Made by a program: the position numbers and the translations under genes
The notes under the pieces: generated by a model
Seen by the model: the letters and a program-made list of their open reading frames with translations, nothing else
Told to the model about the DNA's origin: nothing
Database searches by the model: none
From: an uncultured Collinsella sp.
GTDB taxonomy: Bacteria > Actinomycetota > Coriobacteriia > Coriobacteriales > Coriobacteriaceae
Reading direction: 5' to 3'
Assembly (NCBI GenBank): GCA_959605475.1
Contig: CAUHFS010000044.1
Location: forward strand, 1 to 19,725
Length of the DNA stretch: 19,725 bases
Part shown: positions 6,517 through 13,870 of the stretch, in pieces
Position numbering within the stretch: the first letter of the stretch is position 1
Layout of the letters: each line of letters begins with the position of its first letter

Positions 6517-7377
6517 CTAGTGGATGGGCTGGTAGCGGGGGCAGTAGCTGATGGCGATGGCATCGACGCCTACGTGGGTGGCGATGGTGCAGCCGATGGG
6601 GCCAGTGCCGGCGTCTACGTAGTCCTGGCCCGCGAGCGCCTCGTTGACAAGTTCCTGCTCCTCGGCGGCGCCGGTCGTGAGCACGCGCACGCTTGAGCCC
6701 GGGTGCTCGTCCAAAAACGCGAGGCAATCTGCCATGGTGTTGGCGACGATGCGCTTGGCGCCGCGGCCCTTTTTGATTGCCTTGATCTCGCCCGATTTCC
6801 ACTCCGGCGAAACGGCCAGGCGAATGTTGAGCATCTGCGTCAGCTGGCCGGCGAGCTTGGGGGCGCGGCCGTTTTTGACCAGGTTCTCGAGCGTGCGGGG
6901 AATCAACAGCAGGTGGGCGTCGGGCAGCGTCGCGCGGATCTGCGCCTCGGTCTCGTCCAAGCTGCGGCCGTCCTCGCGCATGGCAAGCGCGTACTCCACC
7001 AGCAGGCCCTCGGCGCCCGAGCCGGTGCGCGAATCGATGCAGCGCACGTCGAGCTCGTGGGTCTCGGCGACCAGGCATGCGTTGGAATAGCAGGCGGACC
7101 ACTCGCTGCACAGCGAGATAAAGATCGCGCTGTCGTGGCCATCGGCGCGTACGCGGTCAAACAGCGCCTTGAACTCGCCGGCGCTCGGCTGCGAGGTGTG
7201 CGGCAGCTGCTCGGAGCCGGCCATGCGGGCGACGTATTCCTCGGCGGTAATCTGCACCTGGTCGAGCAGGTCCTCGCCCTCGATAATCACATGCAGCGGA
7301 ATCACGTAAATGCCGAGCTCTTGGGCACGGGCGGGGGAGATGTCCGACGTGGAGTCGGTTATGATGGCAAAAGACAT
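6517..7377 (-). CDS. DegV-family fatty-acid-binding protein
   Basis: 286 residues, typical for DegV. The ATG at 7377 (protein begins MSFAIITDSTSDIS) follows AAAGG by about 8 bases. The frame is open 19 codons further upstream, but with a basic non-homologous stretch and no ribosome site. Family marks are DSTSDIS near the N-terminus, LPHTSQPSAGEF at 59-69 and IDSRTGSGAEGLL in the middle. DegV proteins bind a fatty acid; in Firmicutes the related FakB hands it to the kinase FakA for phospholipid synthesis. No FakA is in this window, so the partner must be elsewhere if the role is the same. The protein is cytoplasmic, without membrane segments. The gene is divergent from the HAD phosphatase gene. 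Confidence 0.93.
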   Translation of the reverse strand: MSFAIITDSTSDISPARAQELGIYVIPLHVIIEGEDLLDQVQITAEEYVARMAGSEQLPHTSQPSAGEFKALFDRVRADGHDSAIFISLCSEWSACYSNACLVAETHELDVRCIDSRTGSGAEGLLVEYALAMREDGRSLDETEAQIRATLPDAHLLLIPRTLENLVKNGRAPKLAGQLTQMLNIRLAVSPEWKSGEIKAIKKGRGAKRIVANTMADCLAFLDEHPGSSVRVLTTGAAEEQELVNEALAGQDYVDAGTGPIGCTIATHVGVDAIAISYCPRYQPIH

Positions 7378-7533
7378 AATTGCACCTTTCGTTGGGGCGC
7401 GGCAGCGCCGCCTTCTGAAAGCAAAGTGCGACAAGTATAGTGGAGTTGCTCTACATTGCTAGGTTCAATTGTTGAATAGTCAACAGTTTGAAGCGGTGGT
7501 GTGGAAATCATCAACTGGGGAAGAAGGGTGCCG
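7378..7533. promoter_or_regulatory. Divergent intergenic region between degV-like and HAD genes
   Basis: AGTATAGT at 7434-7441 offers a -10 on either strand (TATAGT plus, TATACT minus), but neither has a good -35. Two small palindromes lie beside it: TTCAA-TTG-TTGAA (7464-7476) and TGTTGA-ATAG-TCAACA (7470-7485). They overlap, and could be a regulator site or chance. Confidence 0.25.
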
Positions 7534-8196
7534 ATGGCGGCATTGCAACTTTGCGAGCGGCCGGTCGTGCTGTTCGATTTTGACGGCACGGTGGCCGATA
7601 CGGGTCGGGCAGTGATGACCTCGACGCGCAAGACGCTGGCTGCGCGCGGGTTTTCGGAGACGCAGATGGGTGATCTGCGCCGCATGATCGGGCCGCCCCT
7701 GTGGAAGAGCTTTCACGACTTTTACGGCTTTTCCCGCGAGGAGTCGCTTGTGGTGGCCGATGAGTACCGCGCCTTTTTTGATGAACTGGGACCGGAGGAG
7801 TATCCCGTGTTCAATGGGGTCCCCGAGCTGCTGGATGGGTTGGTCGCCCAAGGCAAACGTATGGCCGTGGCGACGTCGCGCATGGAGGCCAAGTGCATCG
7901 ACATGGTGCATGAGCTCGGGCTCTCTCAGTTTGAGGCGGTGATTGGCATGAATCCGCCGCAGGGACGCGAGACCAAGGCCGATTCGGTCCGCGATGCCCT
8001 GGCGGCGCTCGGCGCGACGGCCGACGATGCCGTGATGATCGGCGATCGCTTTAACGATGTGGAGGGCGCGCACGCAATGGGCGTGCCGTGCATCGGCATC
8101 TATTCGGGCGCGGCGGCGCCGGGCGAGCACGAGGCGGCGGGTGCCGATGCGGTGGTGCACTCGGTGGCCGAGCTTGCTAAACTTTTCGCTATCTAA
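7534..8196 (+). CDS. HAD-superfamily phosphatase, Gph/phosphoglycolate phosphatase-like
   Basis: 220 residues from the ATG at 7534, which follows AGAAGGG by 5 bases. A GTG at 7501 in the same frame would add 11 residues but lacks a ribosome site. HAD motifs: I, DFDGTVADT with D15 and D17; II, ATSR near 114; III, K148; IV, GDRFNDVEGA with D171 and D175. The helical cap between about 22 and 90 is the C1 type found in Gph and PpaX. Substrate could be phosphoglycolate or another small phosphate ester and cannot be fixed from sequence. It is followed after 54 bases by the dipeptidase gene in the same direction, likely co-transcribed. A 16-bp palindrome (8212-8227) lies in between. Confidence 0.88.
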   Translation: MAALQLCERPVVLFDFDGTVADTGRAVMTSTRKTLAARGFSETQMGDLRRMIGPPLWKSFHDFYGFSREESLVVADEYRAFFDELGPEEYPVFNGVPELLDGLVAQGKRMAVATSRMEAKCIDMVHELGLSQFEAVIGMNPPQGRETKADSVRDALAALGATADDAVMIGDRFNDVEGAHAMGVPCIGIYSGAAAPGEHEAAGADAVVHSVAELAKLFAI

Positions 8197-8250
8197 TGAC
8201 GTAATGTGAGGGGCGAGCGCGCTCGCCGCTCATTGGTAAGGAGGTCGTCC

Positions 8251-9687
8251 ATGAATCAGGTGGAGCAGAGCGTCGCCGAGTATGTCGACGAGGTCTGGGA
8301 AGATGTCGTCGCCGATATCGAGCAGCTGGTGAGCTATCCGTCCGTGGCAGTTTCTGCCGATGCAGAGCCCGGCGCGCCGTTTGGCCGCCCGGTCCGTGAC
8401 GCGCTCGACTGTGCGCTCGGCATCGCGCAGAAGCTCGGCTATCAGACGAGCGACGACGAGGGCTATGTGGGCATTGCCGATATTCCTGGCCGCGGCGACA
8501 AGCAGCTCGCGACCATCTGCCACGTGGACGTGGTGCCCGCCGGCCCGGGCTGGAACACCGACCCGTTTGCGATGGAGCGTCGCGAGGGCTGGCTGCTCGG
8601 CCGCGGCGTTATCGACGACAAGGGTCCGGCGGTGCTGTCGCTCTACGCCGGCGCCTATCTGCTCAAGCACGGCATTGTTCCGCGCTACACCTTCCGCGCA
8701 CTGCTGGGCTGCGATGAGGAAGTGGGCATGTCCGACGTTCACCATTATCTGGAGAACCACGCGAACCCCGACTTTCTGTTTACGCCCGATGCCGAGTTCC
8801 CGGTCTGTAATGCCGAGAAGGGCCAGTTTGGGGCGACATTTGTGAGCTCCAAGATCGACGGCGGGCGCATTGTGTCCTGGAGCGGTGCCGAGGCGAGCAA
8901 CGCCATTCCGTCGCAGTCTATCTGCGAGCTTGCGATTGCCGCCGATGAGCTGCCGGCGCCGGTCGAGAACGGCGACCGCCTGGAGATCACGGCGCTCGAT
9001 AACGGGCATGCGCAGATTTTCGCCCACGGCATTGGCGGTCATGCCTCGATGCCAGAGGGAACGATCAACGCCGTCGGGCTGATCGTGGCGTATCTGCGCG
9101 AGGCCGAGGACGCGTTTGGTGCACGCGACGAGCGCCTGCTGACGCCTGCCGAGCACGAGTTCGTCAAGTTCCTGGCCTTTGTGCATGCGGACGCCTATGG
9201 TCGCGGCCTGGGTATCGATGCGACGAGTCCGGCGTTTGGCCCGCTTACCTGCAACGCTGGCGTCATCCGCGTGGTGGATGGCCATATTGAGCAGGTCATC
9301 GACGTGCGCTTCCCCGACAGCACGAGTGCCGATACCATCCGCGAGCAGCTCGATCCGCTCGTGGGCCGTTTTGGCGTGACGTGCCGTGTGGGTCGTGCGA
9401 AGGTGCCGTTCTCGGTCTCTGCCGACGATCCGGCCGTGAAGGCGCTTATTGATACCTATAACGAGTTTACGGGCAAGCATGCTGAGCCCTTTGCCATGGG
9501 CGGCGGCACGTACGCGCGCAACTTTGCCCGCGCCGTCTCGTTTGGCCCCGAGGAGACCGGTCTGGAGCTGCCCGAGTGGGGCGGCCAGATGCACGGTCCC
9601 AACGAGTGCGCCAACGAGGAACAGCTCAAGCAGGCGCTCAAGATTTATATCGTGGCGATCTTACGTTTGAACGAGCTTGAGCTTTAA
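8251..9687 (+). CDS. M20-family dipeptidase, PepV-like
   Basis: 478 residues, right for PepV. ATG at 8251 follows AAGGAGG by 6 bases. Di-zinc ligands and catalytic residues are visible: H91 and D93 (CHVDVVPAG), D122 in GRGVIDDKGP, E156/E157 in GCDEEVGM, D180 in FTPDAEFP, and H448 in MHGPNE near the end. The lid domain has HGIGGHASMPEGTINA. GGGTYARNF matches the C-terminal substrate-binding loop of PepV. It should cleave dipeptides in the cytoplasm, feeding peptide-derived amino acids to the cell. Other M20 groups (Xaa-His dipeptidases, carnosinases) are close, but the MSDVHHYLENHANPDFLFTPDAEFP stretch fits PepV best. After the stop, no strong terminator is seen before the 65-bp palindrome at 9737. 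Confidence 0.92.
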   Translation: MNQVEQSVAEYVDEVWEDVVADIEQLVSYPSVAVSADAEPGAPFGRPVRDALDCALGIAQKLGYQTSDDEGYVGIADIPGRGDKQLATICHVDVVPAGPGWNTDPFAMERREGWLLGRGVIDDKGPAVLSLYAGAYLLKHGIVPRYTFRALLGCDEEVGMSDVHHYLENHANPDFLFTPDAEFPVCNAEKGQFGATFVSSKIDGGRIVSWSGAEASNAIPSQSICELAIAADELPAPVENGDRLEITALDNGHAQIFAHGIGGHASMPEGTINAVGLIVAYLREAEDAFGARDERLLTPAEHEFVKFLAFVHADAYGRGLGIDATSPAFGPLTCNAGVIRVVDGHIEQVIDVRFPDSTSADTIREQLDPLVGRFGVTCRVGRAKVPFSVSADDPAVKALIDTYNEFTGKHAEPFAMGGGTYARNFARAVSFGPEETGLELPEWGGQMHGPNECANEEQLKQALKIYIVAILRLNELEL

Positions 9688-9736
9688 GGCTGCGGCGTTT
9701 TAACAACTTAGCACCCCTTTCGTCCGGGCTTTTTAA

Positions 9737-9801
9737 GTTGCGGTGGAATAGTTCCTAGAATGGGCCATTTGATGGCCAAGCAGGAACTATTTCACCGCAA
9801 C
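9737..9801 (+). repeat. 65-bp palindromic repeat, copy 3
   Basis: The core arms GTTGCGGTGGAATAGTTC (9737-9754) and 9784-9801 pair with one G-T mismatch and extend outward by AA/TT and inward by CT/AG. The 29-base loop has a clear inner hairpin GGCCAT-TTG-ATGGCC and ends in GCAG. CTTTGTTTTTATT follows the right arm, so here it could act as an intrinsic terminator for the dipeptidase unit. Confidence 0.85.
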
Positions 9802-9844
9802 TTTGTTTTTATTGGTGTAAAAGGCGGGTCATGCTTGGTGGCGG

Positions 9845-9862
9845 GTTTGTTATTCGTTTGTA
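9845..9862 (+). promoter_or_regulatory. PHO-box-like direct repeat upstream of pstS
   Basis: GTTTGTT (9845-9851), ATTC, GTTTGTA (9856-9862) form a 7-4-7 direct repeat with an 11-base period. This is the geometry of PhoB/PhoP sites. It lies 145 bases upstream of pstS. The sequence differs from the actinobacterial GTTCACC consensus, so this rests on spacing and position. The rest of the 319-base gap 9688-10006 holds the palindrome at 9737 and a small hairpin at 9965. Confidence 0.4.
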
Positions 9863-9964
9863 AAGCCGAGCCGCGCTTGCGGTAAGGGTCTATCAGATGC
9901 CCGTAATAAAGCGCAGCTGACGCGGGCGCTGCCCGATCGAGACCGTATCTTTCCAAACAGCAAA

Positions 9965-9981
9965 GCGGGCAGGGTGCCCGC
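9965..9981 (+). other. Small perfect hairpin in the pstS leader
   Basis: GCGGGCA (9965-9971) and TGCCCGC (9975-9981) pair around GGG, ending 25 bases before the pstS start codon. No T-run follows. It could affect leader stability or translation. Confidence 0.4.
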
Positions 9982-10006
9982 GAGTCGCTTGTATGAAAGG
10001 AAGATC

Positions 10007-10945
10007 ATGCTCGATCAGGCTTATTCTCGTCGTCAGTTCCTCGGCCTCGCTGGTGGTCTTGCCAGCATCGTCGGTCTCGGTCTCGTTGGTTGCGGCGGCG
10101 CAGGCGCAACCGACGCCGCCGACAAGGGTAGCGCCGCTGCTGCCGAGTCCGTCTCGGGCGAGGTAACCTACGACGGCGCCTCCTCGTTCCAGGCTCTCGT
10201 CGAGGCTGCTGCCGAGAAGTTTATGGATGCCAACCCCGACGTCTCCGTCTCCGGTTCGGGCAACGGTTCGGGCAAGGGCCTGACCGCTGTCGCCGCCGGC
10301 ACCGTCACCATCGGTAATTCCGATGTCTTCGCCGAGACCAAGCTCGAGGCCGATCAGGTCAAGAACCTCGTCGATCACGAGGTCGCCGTCGTGGGCATGG
10401 GCCCCGTCGTCTCCAAGAACGTGACAGTCGACGACCTGACCCTCGAGCAGCTCAAGGGCATCTTCTCCGGCCAGATCACCAACTGGAAGGAGGTCGGCGG
10501 CGACGACGCCAAGATCGTCGTTCTCAACCGCAAGGCCGGCTCCGGCACCCGCGCCACCTTCGAGGCCGCCGTCTTTGGCGACGAGGCCGTCGACTTTAAG
10601 GGCGACGCCGAGCTCGACAAGTCCGGCGATGTCCAGACTCAGATGGGCAGCACCGACAACGCCATCTCCTACCTTGACTTCTCGCACTTCGATGACTCCA
10701 AGTTCAACGCCATCATGGTCGAGGGCGTCGAGCCCAAGAGCACAAACGTCACCGACGACTCCTTCAAGATCTGGGCGACCGAGCACATGTACTGTGCTAA
10801 GGACGCCGACGAGGCCACCAAGGCCTTCCTGGAGTTCATGCTTTCCGACGACGTCCAGGGCAAGCTCGTCGAGGAGCAGGGCTTTATTCCCGTTTCTGCC
10901 ATGAAGGTCGTCAAGGACGCCAGTGGCAAGGTCTCCGCTAAATAA
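10007..10945 (+). CDS. pstS: Phosphate ABC transporter substrate-binding lipoprotein PstS
   Basis: 312 residues. ATG at 10007 follows AAAGGA by 6 bases. The N-terminus carries a twin-arginine motif (SRRQFLG, 7-13), a short hydrophobic stretch and the lipobox LVGC with C29. It therefore looks like a Tat-exported lipoprotein held on the outside of the membrane. The mature domain starts GEVTYDGASSFQALVEAAAEKF and contains GSGNGSGKGL, IGNSDVFAE, and RKAGSGTRATFE, the phosphate-binding loops of the PBP-type PstS family. It captures phosphate and delivers it to PstC/PstA. It is the first gene of pstSCAB and the pstC start follows 25 bases after its stop. The acidic composition (many Asp/Glu) is in line with its neighbours. 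Confidence 0.95.
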   Translation: MLDQAYSRRQFLGLAGGLASIVGLGLVGCGGAGATDAADKGSAAAAESVSGEVTYDGASSFQALVEAAAEKFMDANPDVSVSGSGNGSGKGLTAVAAGTVTIGNSDVFAETKLEADQVKNLVDHEVAVVGMGPVVSKNVTVDDLTLEQLKGIFSGQITNWKEVGGDDAKIVVLNRKAGSGTRATFEAAVFGDEAVDFKGDAELDKSGDVQTQMGSTDNAISYLDFSHFDDSKFNAIMVEGVEPKSTNVTDDSFKIWATEHMYCAKDADEATKAFLEFMLSDDVQGKLVEEQGFIPVSAMKVVKDASGKVSAK

Positions 10946-10970
10946 GTAATCGCCCCCGGAAAGGTTTGCA

Positions 10971-11879
10971 ATGGCAAAACAGCTGCCAAAGCGCGAGCTT
11001 GAGAACGTGGGCCTGGGCGTCACGGGTGCGTGCGTAGCGCTCGTGACGCTTGTCGTTGCCGCGCTCATCTTTATGGTCGCCCAAAAGGGCCTCTCGGCTT
11101 TTTTCAAGGACGGCGTCTCGATCGTCGAGTTTTTTATCGGTACCAAGTGGGACCTGGCCAACACGGCCGAAAACGGCCTGCCCTACACTGGCGCCCTGCC
11201 CCTGATCGTCACCTCGTTTGCGGTCATGGTGCTCTCCACGCTCATCGCACTGCCCATCGCCATCGGCTCTGCCATCTTTGCGGTCGAGATTCAGCCTAAG
11301 TTTGGCTCCAAGGTTTTTCAGCCGCTCATTGAGCTTTTGACCGGTATTCCCTCGGTCGTCTTTGGCCTGATCGGTTTTCACGTGGTCGTCGGCCTTATGA
11401 AGAGCGTTTTCCACGTGAGCACGGGTCTGGGTATCTTGCCCGGCGCTATCGTGCTGGCAGTCATGATTCTGCCGACGATGACCACGCTTTCGGTCGATGG
11501 CCTGCGCGCCGTGCCCGATAGCTACCGCCAGGGTTCGCTCGCGCTGGGCTACACCCGCTGGCAGACCATCTGGCACGTGGTGCTCAAGTCCGCCATGCCC
11601 TCGCTCATGACCGCAGTCATCCTTGGCATGACCCGCGCCTTTGGCGAGACGCTCGCCGTGCGCATGGTCATTGGCGGCATCGAGGCCATGCCGACTTCGC
11701 TGCTGTCGCCGGCGTCTACCATCACCACCACGCTCACCACGTCCATGGCGGTCTATGCCGAGGGCTCGGCCCAGGACGACATCCTGTGGGCGCTCGGCCT
11801 GCTGCTGATGGGCATGAGCCTCATCTTTATCCTGATCATCCATCTCATTGGCCGCAAGGGGGCGAAGGCTCGTGGCTAG
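10971..11879 (+). CDS. pstC: Phosphate ABC transporter permease PstC
   Basis: 302 residues. The ATG at 10971 follows GGAAAGG by 7 bases. About six hydrophobic helices are visible, starting with LGVTGACVALVTLVVAALIF and ending with LLLMGMSLIFILIIHLIG. The cytoplasmic coupling loop with the EAA-like motif is ALGYTRWQTIWHVVLKSAMPSLMTAVILGMTRAFGET, as in PstC. It forms the membrane channel with PstA. Its last 8 bases overlap the pstA start (GTG at 11872), so the two permeases are translationally coupled. Confidence 0.95.
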   Translation: MAKQLPKRELENVGLGVTGACVALVTLVVAALIFMVAQKGLSAFFKDGVSIVEFFIGTKWDLANTAENGLPYTGALPLIVTSFAVMVLSTLIALPIAIGSAIFAVEIQPKFGSKVFQPLIELLTGIPSVVFGLIGFHVVVGLMKSVFHVSTGLGILPGAIVLAVMILPTMTTLSVDGLRAVPDSYRQGSLALGYTRWQTIWHVVLKSAMPSLMTAVILGMTRAFGETLAVRMVIGGIEAMPTSLLSPASTITTTLTTSMAVYAEGSAQDDILWALGLLLMGMSLIFILIIHLIGRKGAKARG

Positions 11880-12798
11880 CACGCGCATCCATATCGACGA
11901 GGCGAGACTCGGGCGTGTCCAAAGGCAAGACCGTATCGCCACGGGCGTGCTGACGGCGATTGTCGCCATCGTCATGCTTATCGTCGTCTCCATGGTGGCC
12001 TACATCCTGTTCGAGGGTATCTCGACGCTGTTCCAGCCGGGCTTTCTCACGCAGCCCGCACGCGCCAACGGAACGCAGGGCGGCGTGCTCTACCAGCTGT
12101 TCGACTCGTTCTATCTGCTGCTGATTACCCTGATCATCTCGGTGCCCATCAGCCTGGGCGGCGCGGTCTTCCTAGTTGAATACGCGCCCGACGGTCCCAT
12201 TCGCGACATCGCCTCGACCGCCATCGAGACGTTGTCTTCGCTGCCCTCCATCGTCGTCGGCATGTTCGGCTTTCTGGTGTTCTCGGTGCAGCTGGGCTGG
12301 AAGTACTCCATCATCTCCGGCGCCGTCGCGCTCACCATGTTCAACATCCCCATCCTGGTGCGCGTGATTCAGCAGGCGCTCGAGGACGTGCCGCAGGCCC
12401 AGCGCGATGCGTGCCTGGCCATGGGCCTCACTCGCTGGGAGGCCACACTGCACATCCTGATTCCCGAGGCCATGCCCGCCATCGTGACCGGCATCGTGCT
12501 TTCGGCCGGCCGCGTGTTTGGCGAGGCCGCGGCGCTGCTCTTTACCTCGGGCATGAGCTCGCCGGTTCGCCTGAACTTCTTGGGCTTTAACCTGTCGAGC
12601 CCCACCTGCGCCTGGAACGTGTTCCGTCCCGGCGAGTCGCTGGCCGTGCACATCTACAAGATCTATGGCGAGGGCAGCCCCGAGGCCCAGCAGATCGTCT
12701 GGGGCACCGCGGCACTGCTGATGATTTGCGTGCTGCTGTTTAACGTAGTCGCCCGTATCGTGGGCAAGCAACTGGCAAGGAAGATGACGGCCGAATGA
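11872..12798 (+). CDS. pstA: Phosphate ABC transporter permease PstA
   Basis: 308 residues from a GTG at 11872, which sits inside the end of pstC and follows AAGGGGG by 9 bases. A TTG at 11848 in the same frame is possible but less well placed. After a short basic N-terminus come about six membrane helices, the first near ATGVLTAIVAIVMLIVVSMVA. The coupling loop is MGLTRWEATLHILIPEAMPAIVTGIVLSAGRVFGEAAALLFT, matching the PstA signature. Its stop overlaps the pstB start (ATGA). With PstC it forms the transmembrane pore for phosphate. Confidence 0.95.
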   Translation: MASTRIHIDEARLGRVQRQDRIATGVLTAIVAIVMLIVVSMVAYILFEGISTLFQPGFLTQPARANGTQGGVLYQLFDSFYLLLITLIISVPISLGGAVFLVEYAPDGPIRDIASTAIETLSSLPSIVVGMFGFLVFSVQLGWKYSIISGAVALTMFNIPILVRVIQQALEDVPQAQRDACLAMGLTRWEATLHILIPEAMPAIVTGIVLSAGRVFGEAAALLFTSGMSSPVRLNFLGFNLSSPTCAWNVFRPGESLAVHIYKIYGEGSPEAQQIVWGTAALLMICVLLFNVVARIVGKQLARKMTAE

Positions 12799-13667
12799 GC
12801 GATATGAATGCAACGCCCGCAACCGAGGCGGCCACGTCCGACACCCAGGACTTTCTGTCGAGCGTGGGGGAGAGCGAGAGGCGCGTGCGCGTGAGCGGCA
12901 AGGCCGTGAGCGACGAGGTCGTGGTCTCCACCAAGGACGTCAACGTGTACTATGGCGACCACCATGCGCTGCACAATACGTCGCTCGACTTCCATAAGGG
13001 CGAGATCACGGCGCTCATCGGGCCTTCGGGCTGCGGTAAGTCGACCTTTTTGCGTAGCCTCAACCTAATGAATCGCGAGATTCGCCGCTGTCGCGTGGAG
13101 GGCGAGATCAACTACCGCGGGCGCAACGTGAACACCAAGACCGAGAACACGTACGAGTTGCGTCGCTCCATCGGCATGGTGTTCCAGCAGCCCAACCCCT
13201 TCCGCAAGTCCATTCGCGACAACATCACGTTTGCGCCCAAGCGCCACGGCATCACCGACCGTGACGAGCTCGACCGCATGGTCGAGGAAAGTCTGCGCGG
13301 TGCCGCGCTGTGGGACGAGGTCAAGGACAAGCTCGACAAGAGCGCCTACGCGCTTTCGGGCGGTCAGCAGCAGCGTTTGTGCATCGCGCGCACGCTGGCA
13401 CTCAACCCCGACGTAATCCTGTTTGACGAGCCCTGCTCGGCGCTCGACCCCATCTCGACGCTGGCGATCGAGGACCTCATGTCGTCGATCGTGGCCGACC
13501 GCGCCATCGTCATCGTGACGCACAACATGGAGCAGGCGTCGCGCGTGTCCAACCGCACGGCGTTTTTCTACATGGGCGATATGGTCGAGTACGACGAGAC
13601 CGACGAGATTTTCCAACGGCCCAAGGATAAGCGGCTGAATGATTACCTCACCGGCATGTTCTCCTAG
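12795..13667 (+). CDS. pstB: Phosphate ABC transporter ATPase PstB
   Basis: 290 residues, about 30-40 longer than most PstB. The extra part is a polar N-terminal tail (residues 1-42, Ser/Thr/Glu-rich) before the conserved STKDVNVYYGDHHALH. Walker A is GPSGCGKST (76-84), the Q-loop is in FQQPNPF, the ABC signature is LSGGQQQRL (187-195), Walker B is VILFDEP (207-213), and the family ending NDYLTGMFS is intact. It powers phosphate import through PstCA at the inner membrane face. The ATG at 12795 overlaps the pstA stop by 4 bases. A later start at 12804 is possible but would only trim three residues. The next gene is not phoU; a terminator follows. Confidence 0.95.
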   Translation: MSDMNATPATEAATSDTQDFLSSVGESERRVRVSGKAVSDEVVVSTKDVNVYYGDHHALHNTSLDFHKGEITALIGPSGCGKSTFLRSLNLMNREIRRCRVEGEINYRGRNVNTKTENTYELRRSIGMVFQQPNPFRKSIRDNITFAPKRHGITDRDELDRMVEESLRGAALWDEVKDKLDKSAYALSGGQQQRLCIARTLALNPDVILFDEPCSALDPISTLAIEDLMSSIVADRAIVIVTHNMEQASRVSNRTAFFYMGDMVEYDETDEIFQRPKDKRLNDYLTGMFS

Positions 13668-13722
13668 TCCGGGACATGCTTGAGGCCCGCGGCGGCCACG
13701 GTTGCCGCGGGGCTGATTGGAG

Positions 13723-13760
13723 AGGCGGGTCATCTCTTGCGGGAGATGGCCCGCCTTTTT
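13723..13760 (+). terminator. Intrinsic terminator of the pst operon
   Basis: AGGCGGG-T-CATCTC (13723-13736) pairs with GAGATG-G-CCCGCCT (13743-13756) around TTGCGG, and TTTTT follows. It starts 56 bases after the pstB stop and ends the pstSCAB transcript before the ABC-F gene. Confidence 0.9.
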
Positions 13761-13785
13761 GCGTCGCGTGCTGGTGCGCTTGCCC

Positions 13786-13826
13786 AAAACTACCACAAAG
13801 ATGCCTGTCCCCTTTGTGGTGGTTTT
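13786..13826. repeat. Palindrome with a GGGGACAGG loop on the minus strand
   Basis: AAAACTACCACAAAG (13786-13800) pairs with 13812-13826 with one G-T mismatch, and the loop is ATGCCTGTCCC. Read on the minus strand it contains GGGGACAGGCATC, related to the GGGGAC motif at 91, 118, 3351 and 16531. It ends 44 bases before the ABC-F start codon, so it is in or beside that gene's promoter. A possible -10 (TATCAT, 13830-13835) lies just after it. Confidence 0.65.
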
Positions 13827-13870
13827 CGCTATCATGGACAACGTTGAATTTCTACGAAGGAGCAGGGCAT

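Noticed and set aside
8212..8227. 16-bp palindrome GGCGAGCGCGCTCGCC between the HAD and dipeptidase genes
   Set aside because: It is short, GC-only in a GC-rich region, has no T-run and leaves a 6-bp stem, so it may be chance. It is not listed as a separate element.
8230..9594. Minus-strand open frame of about 454 codons over the dipeptidase gene
   Set aside because: It is antisense to a complete M20 peptidase, with an Arg/His/Ala-rich translation typical of shadows.
13676..13870. Upstream extension of the ABC-F protein by 65 residues
   Set aside because: The extension would translate the pst terminator and a palindrome. The ATG at 13871 has a good ribosome site and starts at the conserved family N-terminus.
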